From Boswellia sacra (taxonomy: Eukaryota; Streptophyta; Magnoliopsida; Sapindales; Burseraceae): a stretch of DNA of 64,000 nt. The notes beneath the pieces were generated by a model, which had not been told where the DNA came from, did no database searches, and saw nothing but the letters and a program-made list of their open reading frames with translations. The position numbers and the translations under genes were made by a program. How positions within the stretch are numbered: position 1 is the first letter of the stretch; each line of letters starts with the position of its first letter. Below, in pieces: positions 34,150 to 46,383 of the stretch. The stretch lies in the NCBI GenBank assembly GCA_013180625.2, contig SNVD02004835.1, positions 1 through 64,000 on the forward strand, given 5' to 3'.

Positions 34150-35215
34150 ATGAATGAAACATTCACTCTCCTTTAGGTGGGCCTTCACCAATAATACCCC
34201 AAAAGATAATCACACATAAATTTCATCCCACCAATCAAGTCATGCTCATACATAATCAAATGCAAATAAAAAGATGATTATAAGAAAGAAACTTTAATAG
34301 AAAAAAAACAAAATAGAAAATTATAAGTAAGCAAACAAAAATGCCTAATCAAAGAATACGGTTCTCATCTAAGTCACATCTACTCCTCAAGTTATGGCAA
34401 TTAAGCATCGTGAGTATCATTTGTCACTTATTAAACCCAATTTAAAAGAAAAGAGAATTGAGAAGAAGAAATTAAAGAGGATAATACAAACAATTAAATA
34501 AAGGATAGTAAAATAAAAGAAATCAAAGTGGGTGATCCTTTAAGCATTCCCACACTTAAGTGCCACCAATGCACTCCTTCTGAGATTCCACCATGGACCA
34601 AAATAAAAATAAAGAAAAAGAAGGAATGACATAACATGGACCAAAATATAACAAATAAAGCATAAACGAAGCATTCAACATAGAGAAAAGAAATGAAAAA
34701 ACGGTTTTCCTATGAGTGTCATTTTCTCCATCATGCCATATGGCAATTATTTGGAAGAGTTACTCCTCCGCTCATCCAACCAAAACAAAGAAGAAATGAA
34801 GAAGAGAAGAAGAATGGCATGTTGAAATAACTTAGCATAAAGCATTAATAGAATCAAAACAAAGCAAATCAAGAGAAAGAGAAGCATATATCATAAGTAA
34901 CAAAGTAAAAGAACATACAAAACAGTAAAGAAAGAAAGCTCTCCTCTAAGTAAGGTTCCTTCCATCATGCTTTAAAGCAATTATTGGGAAGGATTCCTCC
35001 ATCACCAATCAAGCCACGGAAATAAAAGAAAAAATAAAGAAAAAGAAGAAGAAGAAGAGACAACATAATATAAACATGGCATCAACAAAGCGAACAAACT
35101 CATAATATGAAACAAGAAATTAGAATGGTGAGAACCCCTCCATCATGCTTCATTTGCAATTATTTGGAGATGGGATTTTCTCTACCATCAACAGAAAACA
35201 AAGAGAAAAATAGAG
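34150..35215. repeat. Degenerate array of about 190-230-base modules
   Basis: A pyrimidine-richer block of about 80 bases, of the form 'ctctcctttaagtg..cttcCATCATGC...GCAATTATTGGGAAGG..TCCTCCA.CA.CCAATCAA', recurs at about 34160, 34365, 34530, 34700, 34940 and 35130. The blocks are separated by A-rich spacers with 'aaataaagcataaac' words. No coding potential. I do not recognise the family. Confidence 0.55.
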
Positions 35216-35613
35216 GAAGAAGAGGAATGCATCAACATGAGCAACAACCAACATAGTACTAACATGATATCAAAAAAAAAATCAAAAAAATAAAAAGAGG
35301 AGTGGAAGAGAAGCATATAATAGAGCATAAACATAAACTAAATAATGTATAAACTAAAAGCATAATAATAAACTAAACATGAAATAAAAGACATAAATTA
35401 AACTAATACTAAACATGCATAATTATTTAAATCTAACAACCTAAACAAGCTTAATATTAATATAAACTAACACCCTAATTATAATAGTGGAGGTAGGAGG
35501 GAGAGACCTATGGAAGAGGCAACTCCCACAACTTCTCCCTAAAACGTCCCTTGGAGAGGGTTCATAAGCCTATTAATTTGGCTATCGACCCCTTATTAGG
35601 ACCAAAATTAACA
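35216..35613. other. AT-rich intergenic sequence
   Basis: No gene seen. A block near 35485-35560 may be one more diverged copy of the modules to its left. Confidence 0.4.
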
Positions 35614-35618
35614 ACCTA
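35614..35618. repeat. Target-site duplication ACCTA, left of Tekay-type element
   Basis: ACCTA directly before the LTR start. The right flank at 46117-46121 reads GCCTA, a four-of-five match consistent with one later change. Confidence 0.7.
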
Positions 35619-38073
35619 TGTAAAGCCCATTAATTCTTTTCACCTAAGCCTAGCCCATCATTTTAGTCCAGCCCACAAATTCAATTATTTTCTTTACATC
35701 TATATTAAGCATTAATTAGGATATAATTAGAAAAGAAAAGCGAAAATTTAGAAGAGAAGAAAGAGGGGTAAACGTGAGGAAGGGGAAGAGAAAACAAGAG
35801 AAGATTTTTGATTTTTTCTAAAGAATTTGAAGATTTTACGGTAATTTCTTCATCTCTTAGCTTAATTAGACTATGGAATTTCAATTCTACCTCTAGATAT
35901 ATATTAGAAGGATCTTATTTGATATTTGGAGATGTTATAGAGAGAGAAATTAGAGAGAGAAATGAGATTTCCATGCTTAGTTAGGCTTCAATTTCTTGTA
36001 TTTTGAAGGAATTAAAGTCTTGATGATAATTATGGAAAACTAGGGTTTTGTGAACAGTATAGATTCCGAAAATTGTTGCAGTCTGTTGGCTTTGAATCTG
36101 ATTCTCAAATTTATATATGTTAAAATAGACATCCTAAAGATTTGTTCAAAATTGAATTCACTGAAAAATGTTGAGTATACGATTTTACATGAATTTTCAA
36201 AATTTACTGTTCACTACTGGAAATTCAGTTTTTCTGCTGAAAATCAGTTTTCGGTAAGTTATTTGAGGTATCTAGAGGTCTTCAAAAATTATGAAATTTG
36301 GGATAGGAGTTTTTATGTATGTCTAGTTTAAATATACAGATTTTTTTGATTTTACAAATTTAGTACAAATTATCATGTATTTTGGAATACGGAGATGTCA
36401 GTTTTGGAAGGGAATTTACAGAATTTGTGTATCTGGAAAAATGAAGGATTTGAGGTATCTAATGAACATAGAATGCTATAAAATTTTATATGGTATTAGA
36501 TATGTATGTGTAGAAAATTTTTAGAAAATATTAGACCATTCGGATGAGTCAATTAATTACTAAAAATCGAAGAACAAGAATTACTCTGTTTAAGAAGTTT
36601 GAAAATAGAGTTAATTAGGAGAATTGATATGTTATTGGTGAGACTGCGGTTTTATGCTATTAAAGGATTTTATTTGGCTTTTCCCTTAGGTGAGACTACG
36701 GTTCCTAATGCTTACCTAAATCCGATCGAGGAAGGGGTTGCCACACGAGTTGATCCACGAGATAGTGAGTGGGAAAATTATTTTTCTTCCAACAATTGCA
36801 CTATAAATTATAAATTTCTAATTTTTTTATAATTATTAGCGAAACTTTATTATGTCAATAAATAGATATTCCTTTATTCTTGTATGAAGCATATTTCATG
36901 GTTTATCAAATTTTGTCTATGTAGTTATTAGAAAGAATTGTTTAATGTTTTAGAGATTTAAAAAGTAAAGAATTGAAGTTTTATGTTTTACTAAGGTAGT
37001 ACCCAATTCATTCAGATAGTGGAATTATAGAGGTCTTTGGGACCCATTCAGGCACACATAGAGGCTTTAGGCCGTATGATCTGGATGTTTAGCCCTTTGG
37101 GGGCAGCTCTACGCATGCGTTGGATCAGTATAGTGATATCTTGGCCTGAGCGATCCTAGCCCCACCGGGTCATGATCAGACATATTAGTTTGGGTACTTG
37201 TTAGTGAAACTATAATGATTTAGAAATTTAAAATGTGAAATGAGTTTTATGAGATTTAGAACCTTAATACATTTATCAGATTGAATTTTGAATGCAAGTG
37301 GAAATGCCTTAGAATATTTTTATATTATCATTTTGATTATGTGAAAGGCGTATAAATTATTTAAAAATGTGCTTCCTCGTTTTTGTAACTTTTCTAAGTA
37401 GTTTTCTAATCAATGTTAGTAAAGCAGAATTTGAATTAATTAATTGTTATGATACATTATTTTATTTTATGAAAATTTTTATCTATTTTAATGACTCCAT
37501 CCCACTCACTGAGGTTATCCTCACCCTTTTTTTTTTTAAAAAACCCATTTTTTCTCAGGAGATTGCAGTGTTCAGTCAGAACGCCCATAGCTGCTTGAGG
37601 TTGGCTATTTGATGAGGCTCTAAGAACTTTCTTTTTGATAGCTGATTTCGCTTTTGTAGATGATTTTTGTTACATGTGTATTTTTTTGATACAGTATATA
37701 CATCAAGGATTTTGTTTTAGTTTCCTTTAAAAACTTTTGCCTAATCATCATGCATGAGTTGTTGAGGAAACTTATATTAAAATCTTAGTTGTAAACTTTT
37801 TGAATTGTAATAAATTATATTTGAGGCCGAAGGCCATATTTTCTTTTAAGGACTGTTTTAGAGATACAATTGTTTTAATAGAGGACTTGGAAATTAGTAG
37901 TTATATAAATATTTTAGAAGTATTGAATTTTGTGTACTTGGCAGGGGGATTAGTCTAAAATACAAGGGAAACTCTGTCCAATTTTCTTAAAGTAGCATAT
38001 TTTAAAAATGTTAAATTTTCTTAGCACAGTTTTAGACACGATTCGCTCATGTAGCTAGGGGCGGGTCGTGTCA
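35619..38073 (+). repeat. 5' LTR of Tekay-type element (2455 bases)
   Basis: Begins TGTAAAGCCC at 35619 and ends GGGTCGTGTCA at 38073. It holds the empty site CACACGAG at 36742-36749 for the miniature element found in the 3' copy, and only one copy of the segment duplicated there. A T-rich run lies at 37527-37540. Confidence 0.9.
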
Positions 38074-38076
38074 ACT

Positions 38077-38092
38077 TGGTATCAGAGCATGG
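38077..38092 (+). other. Primer binding site of Tekay-type element
   Basis: TGGTATCAGAGCATGG, three bases after the 5' LTR, matches the initiator tRNA-Met primer site. Confidence 0.85.
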
Positions 38093-38178
38093 TTTTTAAG
38101 ATTTTGTTAACTCTCTCATGTTTGCATATACATGGTTTTGTAATGATAAAAGAAGCGTTATATTTTGTAGGCATCATC

Positions 38179-41100
38179 ATGAGCCTACATACAGGCAGGC
38201 CTCGCACTAGAGCCAGGGGGGGACTGAACCAAGCTGCAAATTCTCCACCACCACCACCACCTGAAGGTGAGGGGGAAAATGAACATAACCGTGGAGAGGA
38301 AGAACAGTCAAATGCGAGAGGGAATGAGAATAGGAACCGCCGTGATCCTCCTATCATTATACACTCAGTAGATGCACTTGCCCAGCTTGTTGCTACTGTT
38401 ACTCAAAATCAAGGACGTGTTAGGGAAAAGAACATTATTGAGCAGGTTAGGATGTTGGGTGGTCAAAGCTTTGATGGTAATGTTGATCCTCCTGGTGCAG
38501 AGGCTTAGTTAAGTAAGTTAGAGCGTATCTTTGGAGTTATGGAGTGTATTGATGAGCAGAAGTTGCTTTTTGCTACATTTTTATTAGAGGGTGGAGCATA
38601 CCACTGGTAGGAGTCAGTTCAGCACCGTTATTCGTCACATGAAGTTATTACTTGGGCTATGTTCAGAAAGGAGTTCTTTGATCACTACTTCCCTGCTGTG
38701 TACAAAGATATCAAGAGTAGTGAGTTCTTGAGGCTGGCTCAAGGGTCGAGATCAGTGGAGGAGTATGAGAAGAAATTTTTAGAAATCTCCAGGTTTGCTC
38801 CTTTTATTGTGGCTGATGAGGAGGAAAGGTGTAAAAAGTTTGAAGAAGGATTACGTAGAGAAATCAAAGTTGTACTTGCTACCAACAATTATGGTGACTT
38901 TGGTAAGTTAGTCCAAGCTGCTATGATAGTAGTAGCCAGTGACTAAGCAAGAGAGGGGGCAGTTACTCAGCTTTTTCTGATAGTTATAAGAGTACTCAGA
39001 GACAGGGTTCACCAGAAGGGCAGAAATAGAGTTCTAGACAGGGAGCTATGCAACAATCTGTGGGAAGTAATTCTAGAGATCAGCGAGTTGATAGAAAGGG
39101 GAGCAGACAACATGATGACCAATCCAGAATGACTCCATACCCATTATGTGAGACTTGTGGGAAGCTTCATGAGGGAGAGTGTCGGTTTGGTAGACCTGGT
39201 TGTTATCATTGTGGTCAGAGAGGGCATATCAAGAAATTCTGTCCTGCTTTAACTCAAGGTAGCAGCCTTATTCAAAAAGATAGAGGACCTAGAAGGCTTC
39301 AAACAGGGACATCTACTTCTTCAGCTAGAAACCAGACGAATACCTCAAGAAATAGTGATAATCAACAGGGTAGTCAGCCAGTTCGACAGGCATGAGTCTT
39401 TGCCATGACTCAGCAGTAGGCTTAGGCTACGCCAGAGGTGGTTACTGGTACGTTGACTATCTTTGGTTGTGAGGCCCGCATTTTGATTGATCCTGGATTC
39501 ACCCATTCCTTTATTTCATGTATGTTTGCTATGTATGCTGATAGAGATTTGAAACCATCAGAGTGTACTTTAGTAGTAGCCACACCTATTGGGGATTCCA
39601 TCTTGGTAAGAAATGTTCTTAAGGATTGCGTTGTGAAGGTGGGTAATCATAATCTGTTAGCAAACTTAATTCCTTTAGATATCCGAGACTTCGATGTGAT
39701 ATTGGGAATGGATTGCCTTGCAACTCACCATACATCTATAGATTGCTTCAAGAAGGAGGTGGTGTTTAGAAAACCTAAAACACTTGAATTTATTTTCTGT
39801 GGAGATCGACGAATCCTCTCTACTTGTATAATATCTGCCCTTGAAGCTAAATGATTATTTGAGAAGGGGTGTTCAGTCCACCTAGCTCATATGATTGACA
39901 CTTCAATAGGTGAAGCAAAGATAGAAGATATTCCTATTGTACAAGATTTTTCGGATGTGTTTCCAGAAGATTTACCCGGCTTACCACCAGATAGGGAAGT
40001 TGAATTCACAATCGATTTAGCTCCGGGCACAACTCCTCTTTCCATGGCACCATACAAAATGGCTCCAGTAGAGTTAAAGGAGTTAAAAGTTCAATTGCAA
40101 GAGTTGGTTGATAAGGGGTTTATTAGACCTAGTGTTTCACCATGGGGAGCACTAGTCTTGTTTGTTAAAAAGAAGGATGGAACGATGCGGTTATGTATAG
40201 ACTACCGACAGTTGAACAAGGTGACAATCCACAACAAGTATCCTCTCCCTCGTATTGATGATTTGTTTGATCAGTTGCAAGGTGCAAGGGTTTTCTCCAA
40301 GATAGATTTGCGCTCGGGTTACCATCAACTCAAGATTAGAGAGGCCGATGTACCTAAGACTGCTTTCAGAACTCGTTATGGGCACTATGAATTTCTTGTA
40401 ATGCCATTTGGGTTGACTAATGCTCCAGTAACTTTTATGGACCTCATGAATCGAGTATTTCATCCTTATTTGGATCGCTTTTTTATTATGTTTATTGATG
40501 ACATATTGGTGTATTCGCGAGACAAGGACGAGCATGTAGAACATTTGAAGATAGTTTTGCAGACCTTGAGGGAGAAACAACTTTATGCCAAATTTAGCAA
40601 GTGTCAGTTTTGGCTGGATAAGGTTGTGTTTTTGGGGCATGTGATATCAGCTGAAGGGGTATATGTAGATCCTCAGAAGGTAGAAGCTATTGTTAAATGG
40701 GAGAGACCTACTAATGTAACAGAAGTCAGAAGTTTTCTCGGCTTGGCAGGTTATTATAGGAGATTCATTGAGGATTTTTCCAGAATTGTTGTCCCATTAA
40801 CACGGTTGACTCGTAAGGAGGTGAAGTTTTAGTAGACTGATGCTTATGAGTAGTGTCTTCAAGAGCTCAAAACACGATTAACTTCTGCACCCATACTTAC
40901 TCTTCCATCTGGTAATGAGGGGTTCGTGATTTATAGTGATGCCTCTAAACAAGGGTTAGGTTGTGTTTTGATGCAATACGGGAAGGTGATAGCTTATGCT
41001 TCAAGACAACTAAAGAAGCATGAACAAAATTATCCTACTCATGACTTAGAATTGGCAGCAATTGTATTTGCACTCAAGACTTGGCGACATTACTTGTATG

Positions 41101-42806
41101 TGGCAACATGTCAAATTTATACAGATCACAAGAGCCTTAAGTATCTATTCACTCAAAAAGAATTGAACCTTAGGCAGAGGAGGTGGATTGAGCTTATCGA
41201 GGATTATGACTGCACAATTGACTATCACCCAGGTAAAGCAAATATGGTAGCAGATGCACTCAGCCAAAAATCCTCGAGCTCTATAGCCTATTTGAAGGTG
41301 ACATATCTACCTTTATTGATTGAATTGAGGTCTTTGGGAATTGAGTTAACAATAAATGACTCAAGTGTGCTACTAGCCAATTTCCATGTTAGACCTACTT
41401 TAATTAATAAAGTTAAAGATGCACAAGTACAAGATCCTCAATTAATAAAACTGATAGAAGAAGTGAAGAAAGGCCTACGATCAGACTTTGTGGTTAGAGA
41501 TGATGGAGCATTAGTTATGGGAAATAGACTTTGTGTGCCCAACATTGAAGAATTAAAGAAAGAGATTATGGAAGAAGCTCACTTTTTAGCCTATGTAATG
41601 CATCCAGGAAGCACTAAGATGTATCATAATTTGAGAGAACATTATTGGTGGCAAGGTATGAAGCGGGAAATTGCAAAATTTGTGTCTCGGTGTTTAGTTT
41701 GCTAACAAATCAAAGCTGAGCACCAGAAACCTGCGGGACTCTCTCAACCACTTCCTATTCCTGAGTGGAAATGGGAACACATTACTATGGATTTTGTGGT
41801 AGGACTTCCACGTACTATGGCTAGTCATGATGGTATTTGGGTGGTGGTAGATCGTCTTACAAAATCTGCACACTTTTTGCCTATCAAGGCTACTTATTCA
41901 TTGAATAGGCTAGCTAGTATTTATATAGTAGAGATAGTCCGTCTTCATGGTGCACCTGTTTCAATCATATCAGATAGAGACCCAAGTTTCACTTCCAGAT
42001 TTTGGCCTAGCTTGCAAAAAGCTTTAGGCACAAGATTAAATTTCAGCACAGCTTTTCACCCACAAACAGATGGTCAATCTAAGCATACCATTCAAACTCT
42101 TGAAGACATGCTTAGAGCTTGTGTATTGGAGTTTAAAGGCAATTGGGATGTTTATTTGCCTCTAATGGAATTTGCTTATAATAATAGTTATCAATCTAGT
42201 ATTGAAATGGCACCTTATGAGGCTCTATGTGGGAGAAAATGTAGAACACCAATATGTTGGGATGAACTGGGTGAGAGGAGACTATTGGGACCAAAACTGG
42301 TACAGGATACGAATGAAAAGATAGTTATTATTAGAAACAAGATGAAGGCAGCACAAGATCGACAGAAGAGTTATGCTGATAAGCGTAGAAGAGATCTGGA
42401 GTTCTAGGTGGGAGATAAAGTGTTCTTGAAGATATCTCCTTGGAAAGGTGTGCTTCGTTTTGGTAAACGTGGGAAACTAAGTCCGCGTTACATTGGGCCT
42501 TATGAGATTATGGAGCGTGTGGGCACAGTTGCTTACCGTTTAGCTTTGCCTCCAGAGTTGTCAAAGATACATAATGTGTTTCATGTCTCTATGCTCTATA
42601 AATATGTGTATGATCCAAGGCATATCCTTCAACAATAGCTAATTCAATTAAAAGAAGACTTGACTTTTGAAGAAGAACCATTAAAGATTATAGAATGGAA
42701 ACAGCAAGTACTTCGCGCCAAAACTATTCCATTGGTTAAGGTATGGTGGCGAAATCACTCGAAGGAAGAAGCTACGCGGGAGCGAGAGGACGTTATGCAA
42801 GCTTAA
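38179..42806 (+). pseudogene. Tekay-type gag-pol polyprotein with 15 stop codons
   Basis: Start ATG at 38179. Gag: a proline-rich N-terminus, then a capsid segment with MFRKEFFDHYFP and EEYEKKFLEISRFAPF (38659-38946). One frameshift lies near 38947. Then come zinc knuckle CYHCGQRGHIKKFC (about 39210), protease at 39438-39854 with ILIDPGFTHSF (the usual DSG is DPG) and VILGMDCL, reverse transcriptase at 39891-40832 with FIDDILVYS at about 40490, RNase H at 40926-41270 with [11 protein letters not shown] and YTDHKSL, the integrase HHCC region ending CLVC, integrase core at 41787-42407 with FHPQTDGQSK, and a C-terminal chromodomain-like tail with EEEPLKII and IPLVKVWWRNHS, ending at 42804-42806. 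Stops lie at 38506, 38608, 38944, 39027, 39393, 39417, 39423, 39852, 40830, 40833, 40851, 41703, 42405 and 42636 in the reading path, plus the natural end. Most stand where Gln, Arg (CGA) or Trp is expected. Confidence 0.9.
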
Positions 42807-42859
42807 TACCTACATTTCTTTCTCTCAGGTTAGTAATTTCTAGGACGAAATTTTTTTTT

Positions 42860-42871
42860 AGGGGGTAGTAT
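42860..42871 (+). other. Polypurine tract of Tekay-type element
   Basis: AGGGGGTAGTAT after a T-run, directly before the 3' LTR. This is the usual plus-strand primer form in this lineage. Confidence 0.7.
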
Positions 42872-44002
42872 TGTAAAGCCCATTAATTTTTTTCACCTAA
42901 GCCTAGCCCATCATTTTAGCCCAGCCCACAAATTCAATTATTTTCTTTGCATCTATATTAAGCATTAATTAGGATATAATTAGAAAAGAAAAGAGAAAAT
43001 TTAGAAGAGAAGACAGAGGGGTAAAAGTGAGGAAGGGGAAGAGAAAACAAGAGAAGATTTTTTATTTTTTCTAAAGAATTTGAAGATTTTAGGGTAATTT
43101 CTTCATCTCTTAGCTTAATTAGACTATGGAATTTCAATTCTACCTCTAGATATATATTAGGAGGATCTTATTTGATATTTGGAGATGTTATAGAGAGAGA
43201 AATTAGAGAGAGAAATGAGATTTCCATGCTTATTTAGGCTTCAATTTCTTGTATTTTGAAGGAATTAAAGTCTTGATGATAATTATGGAAAACTAGGGTT
43301 CTGTGAATAGTATAGATTCCAAAAATTGTTGCAGTCTGTTGGCTTTGAATCTGATTCTGAAATTTATTTATGTTAAAATAGACATCCTAAAGATTTGTTT
43401 AAAATTGAATTCACTGAAAAATGTTGAGTATACGATTTTACATGAATTTTCAAAGTTTACTGTTCACTACTGGAAATTCAGTTTTTCTGCAGAAAATCAG
43501 TTTTGGGTAGGTTATTTGCGGTATCTAGAGGTCCTCAAAAATTATGAAATTTGGGGAAGGAGTTTGTATGTATGTTTAATTTAAATATGCAGATTTTTGT
43601 GATTTTACGAATTTAGTACAAATTATCATGTATTTTGGAATACGGAGAGGTCAGTTTTAGAAGGGAATTTACAGAATTTGTGTATCTGGAAAAATGAAGA
43701 ATTTGAGGTATCTAATGAGCATAGAATGCTATGAAATTTTATATTGTATTAGATATATATGTGTAGAAAATCTTTATAAAATATTAGACCATTCGGATGA
43801 GTCAATTAATTACTAAAAATCGGAGAACAAGAATTGCTCTGTTTAAGAAGTTTGAAAATAGAGTTAATTAGGAGAATTAGTATGTTATTGGTGAGACTGC
43901 GATTTTATGCTATTAAAGGATTTTATTTGGCTTTTCTCTTAGGTGAGACTGCGGTTCCTAATCCATACCTAAATCCGATCGAGGAAGGGGTTGCCACACG
44001 AG

Positions 44003-44458
44003 TAAGGATGGCAAAAAAACCCGGGTAATCCGGGTACCCGGATTTTCCCTGGAAAATCCGGGTGAAGAAAACCCGGATTATCCGCTTCACCCGGATTTTC
44101 CGGGTACGAAATCCGGGTGCGGGGGAATTGTAAAAAAAAAAAAATTTGGGTGTGGTGCGGGTGCGGTATTGTCAATAAACCCCGCACCTGCACCGCACCG
44201 CACCCGCATAATTCTTAAAAAAATTAAGAAAAAAAAGGAAAAAATTCGAGAAAATCTAGGTTTTTCCGGGTGAAGACAAAAATAGATAAAAAATCCGGGT
44301 TTTTTTTGCGGGTGCGGATCTCAAAACCCGCAAATATCCGTACTCGAAAAAACCCAGAAAAATCCAGGTTTTTCCGGGGACCGGGGATAAGGTACAAAAT
44401 CCGGGTGCAGGTGCGGAAACGCAAAACCGGCACCCGCACCCGGATTTTGCCATCCCTA
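44003..44458. mobile_element. hAT-type miniature element in 3' LTR
   Basis: Ends TAAGGATGGCAAAA and TTTTGCCATCCCTA are inverted repeats with one mismatch, the typical hAT form TAGGGATGGCAAA. It is flanked by the 8-base duplication CACACGAG (43995-44002 and 44459-44466). The other LTR has the uninterrupted site. The interior is unusually rich in CCGGGT, CCCGG and GCACCCGCACC words in both orientations, giving strong folding potential and many CG sites. No coding capacity; the two short frames here (44224-44475 on the minus strand and 44270-44470 on the plus strand) come from the repeats. Confidence 0.9.
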
Positions 44459-45264
44459 CACACGAGTTGATCCACGAGATAGTGAGTGGAAAAAATATTT
44501 TTTTTCCAACAATTGCACTATAAATTATAAATTTCTAATTTTTTTTATAATTATTAGCGAAACTCTATTATGTCAGTAAATAGATATTCCTTTATTCTTA
44601 TATGAAGCATATTTCATGGTTTATCAAATTTTGTCTATGTAGTTATTAGAAAGAATTGTTTAATGTTTTAGAGATTTAAAAAGTAAAGAATTGAATTTTT
44701 ATGTTTTACTAAGCTAGTACCCAATTCATTCAGATAGTGAAATTATAGAGGTCTTTGGGACCCATTCAGGCACACATAGAGGCTTTGGACCGTGTGATCT
44801 GGATGTTTAGCCCTTTGGGGGCAGCTCTGCGCATGCGTAGGATCAGTATAGTGATATCTTGGCCTGAGCGATCCTAGCCCTGCCGGGTCATGATCAGACA
44901 GATTAGTTTAGGTACTTGATTAGTGAAACTATAATGATTTAGAAATTTAAAATGTGAAATGAGTTTTATGAGATTTGGAACCTTAATACATTTATCAGAT
45001 TGAATTTTGAATGCAAGTGGAAATGCCTTAAAATATTTTTATATTATAATTTTGATTATGTGAAAGGCGTATAAATTATTTAAAAATGTGCTTCCTCGTT
45101 TTTGTAGCTTTTCTAAGTAGTTTTCTAATCAATGTTAGTAAAGCAGAATTTGAATTAATTAATTGTTATGGTACATTATTTTATTTTATGAAAATTTTCA
45201 TCTATTTTAATGACTCCATCCCACTCATTGAGGTTATACTTTCCCTTTTTTTAAAAAAAAAAAT

Positions 45265-45884
45265 CCATTTTTTTCTCAGGAGATTGCAGTGTTCAGTCAG
45301 AACGCCCGTAACTACTTGAGGTTGGCTATTTGATGAGGCTTTGAGAACTTTCTTTTTGATAACTAATTTCATTTTTATAGATGATTTTTGTTACATGTGT
45401 ATTTTTTTGATACAGTATATACATCAAGGATTTTGTTTTAGTTTCCTTTAAAAACTTTTGTTTAATCATCATGCATGAGTTTTTGAAGAAACTTATATTA
45501 AAATCCTAGTTGTAAACTTTATGAATTGTAATAAATTATATTTAAGGCCAGAGACCACATTTTCTTTTAAAGACCCATTTTTTTCTCAGGAGATTGCAGT
45601 GTTCAGTCAGAACGTCCGTAGCTGCTTGAGGTTGGCTATTTGATGAGGCTTTGAGAACTTTCTTTTTGATAGCTAATTTCATTTTTGTAGATGATTTTTG
45701 TTACATGTGTATTTTTTTGATACAGTATATACATCAAGGATTTTGTTTTAGTTTTCTTTAAAAACTTTTGTTTAATCATCGTGCATGAGTTTTTGAGGAA
45801 ACTTATATTAAAATCCTAGTTGTAAACTTTATGAATTGTAATAAATTATATTTGAGGTCAGAGACCATATTTTCTTTTAAAGAC
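45265..45884 (+). repeat. 310-base tandem duplication inside 3' LTR
   Basis: 45265-45574 and 45575-45884 both start CCATTTTTTTCTCAGGAGATT and end in TTTTCTTTTAAAGA. The 5' LTR has a single copy (about 37543-37850), so the duplication postdates insertion. Confidence 0.88.
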
Positions 45885-46116
45885 TGTTTTAGAGATACAA
45901 TTGTTTTAATAGAGGACTTAAGGTCCCAAAAAGGAAGTTAGTAGTTATATAAATATTTTAGAAGTGTTGAATTTTGTATATTTGACAGGAGGATTAGTCT
46001 AAAATATAAGAGAGATTCTGTCAAATTTTTTTAAAATAGCATATTTTAAAAATATTAAATTTTTTTAACACAGTTTTAGACACATTCTTTCGTGTAGTTA
46101 AAAGCGGGTCGTGTCA

Positions 46117-46121
46117 GCCTA
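46117..46121. repeat. Target-site duplication GCCTA, right of Tekay-type element
   Basis: Matches ACCTA at 35614-35618 in four of five bases. Confidence 0.7.
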
Positions 46122-46315
46122 ATTAATTACTAATCAAACAATTGAACTAAATAGAAGAAATTATCATTAAATCGTCAGAGTTCACCTTTAAGAGTGATTT
46201 CTTCCTCAACAATCTTCATAACTCAAAAGAAAATGACCAGTAAGGGTTTCTAATCTAAGAAGCCACTAATAACCGTGTTTAGGAATTCTCTTGAGTGATT
46301 TTTAGGTATTCCGCC

Positions 46316-46383
46316 CAGCGAGCCCCACCCCACCCCACCCCAACCCCAACCCAACCCACCCCACCCCACCCCCCCCCCCAACC
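46316..46383. repeat. C-rich tract (G-rich on minus strand)
   Basis: About 68 bases of CCCCA, CCCAA and C-runs with no T after the first few bases. The minus strand has more than four runs of three or more G, so G-quadruplex or i-motif folding is possible. The unit is not the plant telomere repeat. It lies about 1 kb upstream of the lipase start codon. Confidence 0.75.

Larger units (their letters stand above)
35619..46116 (+). mobile_element. Tekay/Del-type Ty3/gypsy chromovirus, full length
   Basis: A 10.5-kb element: 5' LTR (35619-38073), initiator-Met primer site, gag-pol with C-terminal chromodomain-like tail, polypurine tract, 3' LTR (42872-46116). Long LTRs and the tail sequence place it in the Tekay/Del chromovirus lineage. 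The coding region is complete in domain order but carries 15 stops. Confidence 0.9.
42872..46116 (+). repeat. 3' LTR of Tekay-type element (3245 bases)
   Basis: Aligns with 35619-38073. The extra length is explained by a 456-base miniature element with an 8-base target duplication (44003-44466) and a 310-base tandem duplication (45265-45884). Confidence 0.9.

Noticed and set aside
36050..36331. Paralogous 93-codon frames in both Tekay LTRs (also 43303-43584)
   Set aside because: Present because the LTRs are duplicates; no domain, poor composition, and no reason to call a gene.
40191..40640. 149-codon open frame on the minus strand
   Set aside because: It lies opposite the conserved reverse transcriptase; a shadow frame.
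46316..46383. Interstitial telomere repeat
   Set aside because: The unit is CCCCA/CCCAA and does not match the plant telomere unit CCCTAAA.
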